Positions 25,951 through 33,974 of a stretch of 64,000 bases of DNA are shown here, one piece after another. Where the stretch lies: contig NZ_AP017655.1 of NCBI RefSeq assembly GCF_002355855.1, positions 372,001-436,000 of the forward strand. The letters run 5' to 3'. Every line of letters starts with the position of its first letter. Position 1 is the first letter of the stretch. Source of the stretch: Sphingobium cloacae (lineage in GTDB: Bacteria; Pseudomonadota; Alphaproteobacteria; Sphingomonadales; Sphingomonadaceae). The notes beneath the pieces are model-generated. The model was given only the letters and a program-made list of their open reading frames with translations. It had not been told where the DNA came from and searched no databases. Position numbers and translations under genes: made by a program.

Positions 25951-26162
25951 TCGAGATGCACATGGGGCTTCGTGCCCTGAGGCAGATCGCGCTCGCTGCC
26001 GACCAGAGCGAACGCGACGTCGTCAGGACGGATGTATCCGATATCCTTGAGCGCGCCGGTTGGGAAAATTCGGCGCGCACCGTCATCGACAGCATCGGTT
26101 GCCCAGTCGTCTCCCACGATGCCGCCTCCGACGATCAGGAAGACCCGTCACAACAAGGCTGA
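25947..26162 (+). CDS. small hypothetical protein
   Basis: The 71-residue product MIEMHMGLRALRQIALAADQ and following is helical in its first half. Its ATG overlaps the stop of the preceding gene (ATGA), which is the main support. No family was recognised. Confidence 0.5.
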   Translation: MIEMHMGLRALRQIALAADQSERDVVRTDVSDILERAGWENSARTVIDSIGCPVVSHDAASDDQEDPSQQG

Positions 26163-26229
26163 TCCCGCATCGGCCATGCCCGCCTACCGGGCAGCAAACC
26201 TTCCCCATCTCAACCTCATGGAGGATATC

Positions 26230-26418
26230 ATGGCCCAACTGTCTCCCCTTCGCGAGCGTTTGGCGAGCGCGGAGCACGCATATGCCTGCGCGATTCAGCG
26301 CCGTAGCGCCACCGGCCGCAACCAGTATGTCATCCGCACCGGCAGCCCGATCCAGCCGTTCTGCGTGACGGAGACGCGCCCGGCGAAGGACGAAAATCTC
26401 GTACTGCACGTCGCCTGA
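26230..26418 (+). CDS. small hypothetical protein
   Basis: A 62-residue product, MAQLSPLRERLASAEHAYAC and following, starts behind GGAGGATATC. It ends in VTETRPAKDENLVLHVA. There is a clear ribosome-binding site and normal codon use, but no family. Confidence 0.5.
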   Translation: MAQLSPLRERLASAEHAYACAIQRRSATGRNQYVIRTGSPIQPFCVTETRPAKDENLVLHVA

Positions 26419-26446
26419 TACCAATCCCATCGTCGTGGAGGCGCCA

Positions 26447-26641
26447 ATGAACCCTGCCGATCGATACCCGATCACGCCGGGCATGTGGATCAGGACCGAG
26501 GAGAACGAGAAGTTCTTCTTCCTGCGATATTCATCGACCGGCCATTGGGGTTTCTTTTCCGAGGAGCGTCATCACACCGTGCGGGAATACAAGCTCCCGC
26601 TCGCGGGCCTCAAACCTTGGCACAAGGAACGCTGCCCATGA
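26447..26641 (+). CDS. small hypothetical protein
   Basis: The 64-residue product, MNPADRYPITPGMWIRTEEN and following, is rich in aromatic residues (FFFLRYSSTGHWGFFSEE) and starts behind GTGGAGG. Its stop overlaps the next ATG (26638), suggesting coupling. Confidence 0.5.
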   Translation: MNPADRYPITPGMWIRTEENEKFFFLRYSSTGHWGFFSEERHHTVREYKLPLAGLKPWHKERCP

Positions 26642-27186
26642 AAACGCACGCGATGGCGAGCGGCCTTCGGGTCACTCTGAGCAAGACCGAGCTGCAAGCC
26701 TTGCTTGCGCTCGCGCGATATGGCGCCGAACAGATCGCGGCCGCACACCATTCTTATATCGTGCCAAAGCGGCAGGAAGCCCTGGCGGCCGACGTCATCA
26801 AGGGCCTCGAACAGGGGCTGTCGTCGGTCCGCTGGAAACAGGCGGAGGCCAAGGCAAGACGCGACGCACCGAAACGCGAGGCCGAGCGACGCGCAGCACG
26901 CGAGCATCATGCACAGATCGACGGCTATACGGTTTGGGGGATGTTGAGCGACTGGACCGATCTTTCGGACGATCCCGACCGGCACCAGTGGGCGGATCTA
27001 TTGAATCCTCTAACCGAAGCGCGTGAGCAGGCAGAAATTCGCCATAATGTCTGGCGGATATTCATCAGCAAGGGCAGCGCCGCGGCGGACGATCTCATCG
27101 TCTATCCGGGTGATTGCACGCAGACCGCCGATCGTCAGGAAATCGAGGTGCTCGCCCGACGAATCATCGCGCAACATCGGGAATGA
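26638..27186 (+). CDS. hypothetical protein with basic coiled-coil segment
   Basis: The 182-residue product begins MKTHAMASGLRVTLSKTELQ. Residues about 55-95 (KQAEAKARRDAPKREAERRA) are a charged helix likely to form a coiled coil. The C-terminal part (EIRHNVWRIFISKGSAAADD) is mixed. ATG overlaps the preceding stop. No family was recognised. Confidence 0.55.
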   Translation: MKTHAMASGLRVTLSKTELQALLALARYGAEQIAAAHHSYIVPKRQEALAADVIKGLEQGLSSVRWKQAEAKARRDAPKREAERRAAREHHAQIDGYTVWGMLSDWTDLSDDPDRHQWADLLNPLTEAREQAEIRHNVWRIFISKGSAAADDLIVYPGDCTQTADRQEIEVLARRIIAQHRE

Positions 27187-27308
27187 CGGGATCGCGCTGG
27201 CAAGATATGCGCGCGCCCTCGGAGGTGACCACAGGATCGGCCATTGCGAAAGGGCCCGCAAGGAGGGGAGTAGGAGGGGCTGACGGTGAACTTCCCTGGG
27301 AGCTTGCT

Positions 27309-27824
27309 ATGACCGCCAGCGATTTTGCCACATACCATCGCGTATCCACGCCACCCATATTCATCTCCGGATCGCTTTCCATCCGGCAGCTTCCGGCCTG
27401 CGTAATGAAGCGGCTCGGCGTCGTCATCGAAAAGGAGTTGCCCGTCGTGATTGGCGACGCATCTGGCGCGGATGCAGCGGTCCAGCGATTCCTCGCCGAT
27501 TGCGGTGTGCGTCACGTCACGATCTTCTGCGGAGGTTCCGTCCCCCGGCACAATATCGGCATATGGCCGGTCCGGCAGATCCGAGCAGATGCTCCTGCGG
27601 GTACGCGCGCCTTCCACAGCGCGAAAGATCGGGAAATGTGTCGCCTCGCCGGTGTCGGGTTCGTCATATGGGACGGAACGAGCCAGGGCAGTCGCGCCAA
27701 CATCCGGCGACTATGCGAGCGCGGGCGGTATGTCGTCGTCTATCTTCGCCCTGACGACTGTTTCGTGACCCTTGCCAGTGATGCGCAAAGGATGGCGTTT
27801 TTGGCCTCCGGCCGTCTCGGCTGA
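27309..27824 (+). CDS. SLOG/DprA-like Rossmann nucleotide-sensor protein
   Basis: The 171-residue product shows the SLOG pattern: an initial strand with a glycine turn, IFISGSLSIRQLP, then ELPVVIGDASGADAAVQRFL (the GDAxGAD nucleotide-binding loop), VRHVTIFCGG, HSAKDREMCRLAGVGFVIWD and a final strand RYVVVYLRPDD. SLOG domains bind or make nucleotide-derived ligands and are common in defence and mobile-element genes; some are the cytokinin-activating LOG enzymes or DprA. No effector domain is fused here. The ATG at 27309 gives the correct N-terminus; longer frames upstream are not credible. Confidence 0.65.
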   Translation: MTASDFATYHRVSTPPIFISGSLSIRQLPACVMKRLGVVIEKELPVVIGDASGADAAVQRFLADCGVRHVTIFCGGSVPRHNIGIWPVRQIRADAPAGTRAFHSAKDREMCRLAGVGFVIWDGTSQGSRANIRRLCERGRYVVVYLRPDDCFVTLASDAQRMAFLASGRLG

Positions 27825-27902
27825 CATCACTGCGGAATGGTGGTTGCACGCCTCGCTAGAACCCGCCCCCAGCCTCGAACTTCCATCACAAGGATGCCAT
27901 CG

Positions 27903-28304
27903 ATGACCGAATCCATTCGATTGTCCGCCGATGACGTCCGGCAGCTGCGAGACGTCGCCGAGCGTATCGCCCGCCGCCACAGTTCCGTCCGCCGCTTTGC
28001 GATCGAGATCGCCGAGCGCTTCAGCCTCACCACCGGCAACGCTGCCCTCAATATCCGTGCGATCAGCGCCGACCCGGATTGGGCGGACACCGATCTCAAT
28101 CAGACGTTCCCCTGGTCGCGCATCCGCGAGCGCCATATACTTGCGAACGGAGGTGCGCTGTTCGACCTCTATATCTACGAACGGCCCGGCATCGGGGAAA
28201 CCGGCGACCTTGTCTGCTGCGTCCAGGCCGAGTTAGATGGACAGGGCCTCATTGCCGTCCACGCGGATAGCACCAGGGATGTCTGGCGCCGGTCGGACCT
28301 GTAG
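27903..28304 (+). CDS. hypothetical mobile-element protein
   Basis: The 133-residue product starts MTESIRLSADDVRQLRDVAE behind AAGGATGCC. The N-terminus is a long helix (ERIARRHSSVRRFAIEIAER) and the rest beta-rich (HILANGGALFDLYIYERPGI, VCCVQAELDGQGLIAVHADS). No family was recognised. Confidence 0.55.
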   Translation: MTESIRLSADDVRQLRDVAERIARRHSSVRRFAIEIAERFSLTTGNAALNIRAISADPDWADTDLNQTFPWSRIRERHILANGGALFDLYIYERPGIGETGDLVCCVQAELDGQGLIAVHADSTRDVWRRSDL

Positions 28305-28374
28305 ACTGTCTTTCCGCCCATTCGATACGATGAGCGCGATCGCTCACAGCAACCACATCTTCGGGAATCCCGCC

Positions 28375-28878
28375 ATGCGCCTGTCAGACGAGCTTGCCGC
28401 CAGACGCCGCCTCTATGCCATGCCGCTCGTCACCGCTCCGGCGGTGATGGTCATCGACATTCCGCCGCGTCTCGCGGGGCAGGGGCTCGCACTCGATCGC
28501 TATTATATCGTCATGATCGAGACCGATGAGGAGCTTGCCGCGTTCGAAGCGTTCCTCACCGTGGACCGGGACGGCCTGCGAGCACCCGATCTACTCGATC
28601 GCAAACCCAGTTGCCGCGAGGCGGGAGAGATAAGCTTCTTCGAATTCTCGCCCCCTGAGCCGGGCTGGCCATGGATCCTGCTTTGTCACTGGCCGCGGCA
28701 CTTTGCGCGGATGTTCGGCACCGACCCCGATGCTCTCGCGCGCCGGGCCTATTCGATGGAGGCGTTCGACGATCGGGAAGGCCTGGAAGCGGCGCTGAAG
28801 GCGCATATTGCCGCGTTCGGCGAACTGGCGGACGTCAAGGTCATCCAGCCGCTGGCCGGCACGGCGGGCCGGGCGTGA
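28375..28878 (+). CDS. hypothetical mobile-element protein
   Basis: The 167-residue product starts MRLSDELAARRRLYAMPLVT; an in-frame ATG at 28330 is an alternative with no better ribosome-binding site. Blocks IDIPPRLAGQGLALDRYYIV and GWPWILLCHWPRHFARMFGT suggest a compact alpha/beta protein. No family was recognised. It is in the same plus-strand run. Confidence 0.55.
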   Translation: MRLSDELAARRRLYAMPLVTAPAVMVIDIPPRLAGQGLALDRYYIVMIETDEELAAFEAFLTVDRDGLRAPDLLDRKPSCREAGEISFFEFSPPEPGWPWILLCHWPRHFARMFGTDPDALARRAYSMEAFDDREGLEAALKAHIAAFGELADVKVIQPLAGTAGRA

Positions 28879-29014
28879 TCAGGCTGCCTGACTTGCCCCT
28901 ATTCTGGATGAGCAACTGACCGCAGCGAACAGTCCTGGGCCGCAGGAGGGGAGGAAAGAGGTGATGGGCGAGGGAGCCATAGTGGATCCTCCGATCTCCA
29001 TAAGGAAACAGCCC

Positions 29015-30100
29015 ATGCCCACCCATCAGCTATCCGGTTTCACGACGGAAGCAACCGCCGACATCATCTCTCGGCCGTCCGCCGATCTTGTCGCGCTGTC
29101 CAGCAACGAACTGATGGTTGCGCGCAAGCTTGCCTATAATCCCGAAAACGACGCGCTTGGCGAAGGTGATTTCTGGGCCGAATATATGGAAAGCGAGGAC
29201 GACTGCATGGCCGCGCGCCAGGTCGTTCCGTTCGACACATTCACGCTTTCCGTCTGGCATACCCTTGCCGCCGACATGTTCGAGGAACGATCCGATGAAC
29301 GCGATGCATCCCAGATCGACCGGCTGATCGAAAGGCGCGGCCTGTTTCCTCATGATCCCGCCAATCGTCCTTGGCGTATCGCGCTTCCCGCAATCGAACT
29401 CCAAATCGCGCTTGAAAAGGATATCAAAGCAGGTTCGTGTCGGACTGCCGATGCCCGGATACGGGTCGATGCCCTCGATCAATTGTCCGGCATGGAGCCC
29501 GACTTCTATACGGATAGGGAAGCCATATCGACCGCAGGCTGGGACGCTCTTTCGGTCACCATCTTCGAACAGACCTGCACTGCGCCGACGGGCGTGCGCT
29601 TCGGGAACATCTTCGATCGACCCGACCTGACGACCGGAACGCCGCTCGCGCACGCCCGCGCCCAACTCTTCGAACTCCAGACGGCGCTCGCTTCCGCCAC
29701 ACGGAGCCGACGGCAGGATCCTGCGTTCAAAATCTATGTGCGGGGCATGATGGACGAGCTGCTCGCGATGCCTCCGCTGCTGGAGGCGATCCATAATGAC
29801 CACAGCGGCGCATTCCGCGTCGTGGCCGCCTTTCTCGACGATCATCATCCCGAATGGTCCGAGGGGCTCTCGAAGAACCAGGCATTCAGTCCCTTGCTGC
29901 CCCTGCCTGTCGACTGGAATGGCCACGTCGATATCGTTGGCCTGGTGCAGGACTCGCGCGCCCGCATGTCCGCCGAAACGGTGGGTGTCGCGCCGCAGTT
30001 CTTCGGACTCTATGCCGGACGCCGCGATGGCAGTTCCGTCTGGCTCGGGGCGGCGGCCTGCGAAGCCGATGCTCATGCGCTGGTGACCCGGTTGGGCTAA
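29015..30100 (+). CDS. hypothetical mobile-element protein, 361 residues
   Basis: The product starts MPTHQLSGFTTEATADIISR behind AAGGAAACAGCCC. It is largely helical and acidic, with no signal, membrane segment or nucleotide-binding motif (blocks: NELMVARKLAYNPENDALGE; HTLAADMFEERSDERDASQI; GVAPQFFGLYAGRRDGSSVW). It is the largest unknown in the run. No family was recognised. Confidence 0.6.
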   Translation: MPTHQLSGFTTEATADIISRPSADLVALSSNELMVARKLAYNPENDALGEGDFWAEYMESEDDCMAARQVVPFDTFTLSVWHTLAADMFEERSDERDASQIDRLIERRGLFPHDPANRPWRIALPAIELQIALEKDIKAGSCRTADARIRVDALDQLSGMEPDFYTDREAISTAGWDALSVTIFEQTCTAPTGVRFGNIFDRPDLTTGTPLAHARAQLFELQTALASATRSRRQDPAFKIYVRGMMDELLAMPPLLEAIHNDHSGAFRVVAAFLDDHHPEWSEGLSKNQAFSPLLPLPVDWNGHVDIVGLVQDSRARMSAETVGVAPQFFGLYAGRRDGSSVWLGAAACEADAHALVTRLG

Positions 30101-30199
30101 CCCGGCCCCATATCGATCCGCTCATTGGCGCGGCAGACTGGTGCAACAACAGGGCGGCAACATGGCGCCCTTCGCGTTCTCCACAGGGGGAAAGGGGGT

Positions 30200-30236
30200 G
30201 GTTGGTGGATGAGTTTCATCTGGGAGTTCACCAACC
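30200..30236 (+). promoter_or_regulatory. hairpin abutting a start codon
   Basis: GGTTGGTG (30200-30207) pairs with CACCAACC (30229-30236), and inside it GATGA pairs with TCATC around a GTT loop. The stem ends on the base before the ATG at 30237, so in RNA it would control access to that start; it could alternatively be a protein-binding site. Confidence 0.5.
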
Positions 30237-30437
30237 ATGTCCAGCAGCCAGCGAACCACGAACACCCCCGAAATCATCGTAACCGACAGCATCACCTGTC
30301 CCAACTGCGGCGCAGCCGAGTGCTATGATGATCCCACGAGCCCTACAGGCAAGCGGTTCAACATCAACGCCTATAAGGTCGGCGACAAGCACGGTTACTG
30401 GTGGAGCCGTTGCAACCTTTGCAATAGCTGGTTCTAG
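30237..30437 (+). CDS. small zinc-ribbon protein
   Basis: The 66-residue product has two Cys pairs, SITCPNCGAAEC near residue 20 and WSRCNLCNSWF at the C-terminus, the layout of a treble-clef or zinc-ribbon fold. It ends two residues after the last Cys. No catalytic residues are present, so it is likely a nucleic-acid or protein adaptor. Its start is directly behind a stable hairpin. Confidence 0.6.
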   Translation: MSSSQRTTNTPEIIVTDSITCPNCGAAECYDDPTSPTGKRFNINAYKVGDKHGYWWSRCNLCNSWF

Positions 30438-30528
30438 AAGGGCAGGAGGATTTCCGGCTCCCGCAAGCGTAACCGTCTTTCGTCTCACCGACCCTTCGCT
30501 TGAGAAGCGTGACGTCGCGGAGGCCAGC

Positions 30529-31533
30529 ATGAACATAGAGATCATCGTCGGCCTCCCGCATCTCAATCGTGGCCCGCTTCTCCAGCGCGCGATCGAGATG
30601 CGCTATCCGGTCCTCATTTCAGCGAACGCGCTGTCGCGATGGGATCGCCGCGAGGGCTATGCGCGCTGGGCGGGCTGGAACCTGCGTTCGCTGGCCAATG
30701 CCTCGCGCCTGGTGTCGATCGACCTCGACTCCGCCGGCTTTGTCGTCGCTCATCGCTACCGCGGGCTGCCCTGGACGGCCGATGACTATATCGAACTGGC
30801 CGCAAGCTACCCATTTCGGCGCTTCGCGAGCCTCGACCTGTGCACCGAAGAGGAAATTGCCCGCGACCGCGACGAAGTCCTCGACCGTATCTCGCGCACC
30901 ATCGCGCTCAATCATGCCTGTCATGCAAGAGCCGCCGATCGCGGAATCGATGCCCGGTTCATGCCCGTCATCCAGGGACGGCATCCCGACGACTATCTGC
31001 GATGCCTCGACGGCATTGCCGGTATCCTTCGGCCAGGCATGGTTGTCGGTATCGGCTCCATGTGCCGCCGCACGGTGTCCGGTCCTGATGGGCTTCTCGC
31101 GGTGCTAAGCCGGCTCGACCGGGACGCAGACCCTGCGCTCCGCTTCCACCTTTTCGGTGTGAAGGGAACAGCCCTCCATTATTTGCGGCCGCTTGCGCAT
31201 CGCATCGCCAGCCTCGATTCCTGCGCCTATTCTCTGGCCGCGCGGATCGAGGCGTGGCGCGAAGGCTTTTCGAAGACCGACGAGTTCGTTGCCGGTCATA
31301 TGGAGCGATGGCAACGCCGGCAGCAGGCCCGGCTCGACGGGGGCGACGCCGCATTCCAGCATCATCTGCCGCTCACGAAACCTGCGCTTTCGGCCGGAAA
31401 CGCATGGGACAGAGCACTCGATCTCGCCCGGGCGGAAATCCGCACTTTGATCGAACAAGGGGAGATCGCGCACGAGCAAATCACCGAAGGGTGGGTCGCG
31501 CAGTGGGCGGCTGAAACCTATAGCGCCACGTAG
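30529..31533 (+). CDS. TGT/DpdA-like transglycosylase-family protein (DUF7221 type)
   Basis: The 334-residue product has the order of blocks seen in queuine tRNA-ribosyltransferases and their DNA-modifying relatives (DpdA): VSIDLDSAGFVVAHRYRGLP (position of the catalytic DSGGF strand), RFASLDLCTEEEIARDRDEV, FMPVIQGRHPDDYLRCLDGI (the VQG strand), VVGIGSMCRRTVSGPDGLLA (the IGG-L strand) and LRFHLFGVKGTALHYL (the H-L-x-GVG strand). A TIM barrel exchanging a base in RNA or DNA is therefore likely. The zinc-binding Cys/His cluster of tRNA TGT is not evident. ATG at 30529 follows GCGGAGG. No 7-deazaguanine synthesis genes are in the window, so a precursor would have to come from the host. I recall the DUF7221 name but cannot verify it. 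Confidence 0.6.
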   Translation: MNIEIIVGLPHLNRGPLLQRAIEMRYPVLISANALSRWDRREGYARWAGWNLRSLANASRLVSIDLDSAGFVVAHRYRGLPWTADDYIELAASYPFRRFASLDLCTEEEIARDRDEVLDRISRTIALNHACHARAADRGIDARFMPVIQGRHPDDYLRCLDGIAGILRPGMVVGIGSMCRRTVSGPDGLLAVLSRLDRDADPALRFHLFGVKGTALHYLRPLAHRIASLDSCAYSLAARIEAWREGFSKTDEFVAGHMERWQRRQQARLDGGDAAFQHHLPLTKPALSAGNAWDRALDLARAEIRTLIEQGEIAHEQITEGWVAQWAAETYSAT

Positions 31534-32055
31534 TAACGCAGGTCCTGGTGAATTTAGCCTCGGTCGCTGACCTATGCGGTGTGCGAAGAACTCACCGGCC
31601 TATAAGGTCGAGGACGCCACGCAGGGTCTTGCCCATCGATCGAATCATCTCCTCGCCCGCCTCACCTCGTCATCCCGACAGAAGTTCCAATACTCGTCCA
31701 TATCTGCGAGCGTTAGCTTCTTCGGCTGCATCTTGGCCCAGGCATCCGCCATAAAGAGCATGAAGCTCATTGCGCCGTCATCAGAAACGGCATGCGGCTG
31801 ATACACGATAGGCAGGTTCATCACGAGCATCCCTGTCGGAGCACTTTGTTTCTTTTTCAAAGCGGCGATAGGCGACCGCCCGTTTTTCACAGGTCCGAGA
31901 CGCTCCGATTACGCCTGTCGCTGCGAATTCACAAGATTGACCGCCAGATTGGCGTGAACGACGCGCGGTTGCAACCACCGATCACCGTCGCCGCACGGCC
32001 TGGCTGTGCCGATGGGGGCAATTGCGGCCTTCAAGCCCGCAAAAAGGAGGTATCC
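31534..32055. other. 520-bp spacer with one weak minus-strand gene
   Basis: Apart from the possible minus-strand gene at 31645-31830, no coding, repeat or RNA feature was recognised. The last 15 bases hold the strong AAGGAGG site of the following gene. Confidence 0.4.
31645..31830 (-). CDS. small hypothetical protein (minus strand)
   Basis: A 61-residue frame, starting MLVMNLPIVYQPHAVSDDGA and containing FMLFMADAWAKMQPKKLTLA, has natural-looking composition and a GACAGGG stretch before its ATG. An upstream GTG at 31890 would add 20 residues. It is the only minus-strand gene candidate in this run, so confidence is low. Confidence 0.35.
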   Translation of the reverse strand: MLVMNLPIVYQPHAVSDDGAMSFMLFMADAWAKMQPKKLTLADMDEYWNFCRDDEVRRARR

Positions 32056-32658
32056 GTGACCCAGTGTCCCGAATCCAATTCGGCCGAGCGTCATTGCTAT
32101 GGCGTGATTCTCCATCATCGCGCCGAATGGTGGCTTGTCGAATTTCCCGAGCGCGATCCGGACCCTATCAAGGCATGGGCCCTGACCGGCCAGCTTACGC
32201 CGGCGATGGCGGATTGGTTTCGTGCCGATACGGGCAATAACGCCGCCAAGGCAGAGGTCCCCGCGTTGAACCCGGACAGTCGCTGCTGGTCTGGTGAATT
32301 CTCGATCCGTCCGTCGCCGGATAGCGCCGATCGCTTCGACATCGATGCGCATCCCTGGGGCTCCGAAGCGGGCGAATTGGAGACGCGGCTTGCCCGCGCC
32401 ATGATCGAAAGCACACTCTTCCCTATCCCGCCCGGCTTCCTTTCAGTCTTCACAGGCCTTCCGGACGACGATCGACCCGTTCTTGCCATCCGCCTCAGCG
32501 GCTATATCTGCTCGACGTTCGAAGTGCTCACCGCCCGTTACATGCCGGTCTATCGGCCTCGATCGCCCTGGCGGGACATATCGGGCGAGGCCGTCAGCGA
32601 CAGCGGCAGTGACATTCTCGGATGGGCACCCGCCCGCGACTGGATCAGGCCGGCATGA
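32056..32658 (+). CDS. hypothetical mobile-element protein
   Basis: The 200-residue product starts at a GTG behind AAGGAGG with optimal spacing, reading MTQCPESNSAERHCYGVILH. Blocks include WWLVEFPERDPDPIKAWALT and FSIRPSPDSADRFDIDAHPW. It is soluble with no known motif. Longer frames upstream lack start signals. No family was recognised. Confidence 0.6.
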   Translation: MTQCPESNSAERHCYGVILHHRAEWWLVEFPERDPDPIKAWALTGQLTPAMADWFRADTGNNAAKAEVPALNPDSRCWSGEFSIRPSPDSADRFDIDAHPWGSEAGELETRLARAMIESTLFPIPPGFLSVFTGLPDDDRPVLAIRLSGYICSTFEVLTARYMPVYRPRSPWRDISGEAVSDSGSDILGWAPARDWIRPA

Positions 32659-32714
32659 CACACATGGCCTACCGATGCCGGATCGAGCTTGCGCCGATAC
32701 CGCTGGATCATTAT

Positions 32715-32734
32715 ATCTGACTAACTAGTCAGAT
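32715..32734. promoter_or_regulatory. palindromic operator of the toxin-antitoxin operon
   Basis: ATCTGACTA-AC-TAGTCAGAT is a perfect inverted repeat with 9-bp arms, just upstream of the antitoxin ribosome-binding site. Phd/YefM antitoxins repress their own operons by binding such palindromes. Confidence 0.75.
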
Positions 32735-32745
32735 GGAGAATTTTC

Positions 32746-33060
32746 ATGACTACCTCCAAACGCGCCGGTGACGGCCCCGCACGCAAAGGTGGTTCCAGGC
32801 TTCCACCAGCGGCGCGCGGATGGAAGCTCGAAGACGCCAAGGCGCGGTTCAGCGAGGTGGTTCGCCTGGCCCGCAGCGAAGGGCCGCAACGCGTCACGGT
32901 GCGCGGCAAGGATGCCGTCGTTATCATCAGCGCCGACGAACTCGAAAGATTGCTGCCGCCTGAACGCAAGAAGCCGCTTGTCGCCTTTCTCGAAGGACTG
33001 CACCTCGAAGGCGTCGATCTGACGCGCGAACGCGATAGCGGACGGGACATCGTCTTGTGA
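32746..33060 (+). CDS. Phd/YefM-family antitoxin
   Basis: The 104-residue product has the Phd/YefM DNA-binding fold in the centre: KLEDAKARFSEVVRLARSEG, QRVTVRGKDAVVIISADELE, RLLPPERKKPLVAFLEGLHL. The last 20 residues would be the disordered toxin-binding tail. The N-terminal 20 residues are a basic extension. It overlaps the PIN toxin start by four bases, the classic arrangement, and carries the palindromic operator in front. Confidence 0.9.
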   Translation: MTTSKRAGDGPARKGGSRLPPAARGWKLEDAKARFSEVVRLARSEGPQRVTVRGKDAVVIISADELERLLPPERKKPLVAFLEGLHLEGVDLTRERDSGRDIVL

Positions 33061-33509
33061 TCGGCTGGCTTCTCGACACCAATGTGATTGCCGCCCTCAT
33101 AAATCCCAACGGCGCGCCGAGCGTGAAGACATGGGCGTCGGAGCAGCCCGAAGAAGCGCTGTTCCTCAGCATCCTGACGCTCGGCGAATATGACAAGGGA
33201 ATCCACGCCATACCCGCGAACCATCCCGAGCGGCCCCGCTATATCGGGGCTCGCGATGCGCTCGAAGCGCGTTTCAAAGGTCGCATTCTGTCCGTTGATG
33301 ACGCGATTATCCGGCGATGGGGAGCAATCTCCGGCGACGTCAAGCTAGGGACGGGCCATGCGCCGGGCGTTGTCGACACAATGCTGGCGGCCACCGCGAT
33401 TGAGCACCAGCTTTATCTCGTGACTCGCAACGTCAAGGATGTGCGTCACAGCGGCGCAGCCATATTCAATCCGTGGGAGGATGATCCCACAACTCTGGCG
33501 CTATCCTGA
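33057..33509 (+). CDS. PIN-domain ribonuclease toxin (VapC-like)
   Basis: The 150-residue protein has PIN acidic residues in order: WLLDTNVIAAL (first Asp), LTLGEYDKGIHAI (Glu), HAPGVVDTMLAATAIEH (Asp) and LVTRNVKDVRHSGAAIFNPW (last Asp). These coordinate Mg2+ for cleavage of RNA, in VapC usually tRNA or rRNA. The start is a GTG inside the antitoxin stop region, so synthesis is coupled. It would be neutralised by the upstream Phd-type antitoxin and stabilise the element. Confidence 0.9.
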   Translation: MIGWLLDTNVIAALINPNGAPSVKTWASEQPEEALFLSILTLGEYDKGIHAIPANHPERPRYIGARDALEARFKGRILSVDDAIIRRWGAISGDVKLGTGHAPGVVDTMLAATAIEHQLYLVTRNVKDVRHSGAAIFNPWEDDPTTLALS

Positions 33510-33533
33510 CCAGTTCGGGAATGAGATCCTTCC

Positions 33534-33683
33534 TCAGGCCCCTTCGAGCAATCGCTCCCGCGCCAGATCCAGCGCGTGCGAAAGCCGTATCGCCACCACC
33601 TGGTCCTTAGGGTCGACGAGGCATTCGAGTGCCGCCTCCATGTGCTTGATGGCGTTTTCCAGCCCTGGCTCTTCGTCTGTCAT
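33534..33683 (-). CDS. small helical protein, 49 residues
   Basis: On the minus strand an ATG at 33683 behind GGACGGAGAAG opens MTDEEPGLENAIKHMEAALE, ending ARERLLEGA. The sequence is amphipathic and helical throughout. The ribosome-binding site and codon use make it a plausible gene despite its size. It is convergent with the PIN toxin. No family was recognised. Confidence 0.45.
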   Translation of the reverse strand: MTDEEPGLENAIKHMEAALECLVDPKDQVVAIRLSHALDLARERLLEGA

Positions 33684-33751
33684 CTGTGCTTCTCCGTCCC
33701 GTCGCGCTCAGTCGGCGGGCACCCCCCCGGAGGAGGATGCCGGCCCCTGAG

Positions 33752-33876
33752 CCGGACGGTAGAAAGACGCGAACAATAGAACGCGTGCCTGATCTTTAGC
33801 CGGAGCCTGGACATAATCAGGCAATCCGGCCGCAAGGCATGCGCCGACTCTATTGTTCGGAGTTTCTACTCTCCGG
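33752..33876. repeat. nested inverted repeats, possible structured RNA or protein-binding site
   Basis: The left arm has CCGGA (33752-33756), GTAGAAA (33759-33765) and CGAACAATAGA (33770-33780), each exactly complementary to TCTATTGTTCG (33849-33859), TTTCTAC (33863-33869) and TCCGG (33872-33876). Inside, TGCCTGAT (33786-33793) pairs with ATCAGGCA (33816-33823). A 70-codon minus-strand frame crosses it but does not explain the pairing. Confidence 0.55.
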
Positions 33877-33974
33877 CCCACCACCGGCGGACCCGCCCCT
33901 CTAACCCAATCGGGCAGCAACTGCCAATCGGTTCCGTGCGAAATTACCGGATGCCGCAGGTGGGGACGGGATAT

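Noticed and set aside
33708..33920. 70-codon minus-strand frame
   Set aside because: The stretch is dominated by nested inverted repeats whose base pairing better explains its conservation; the frame has no supported start.
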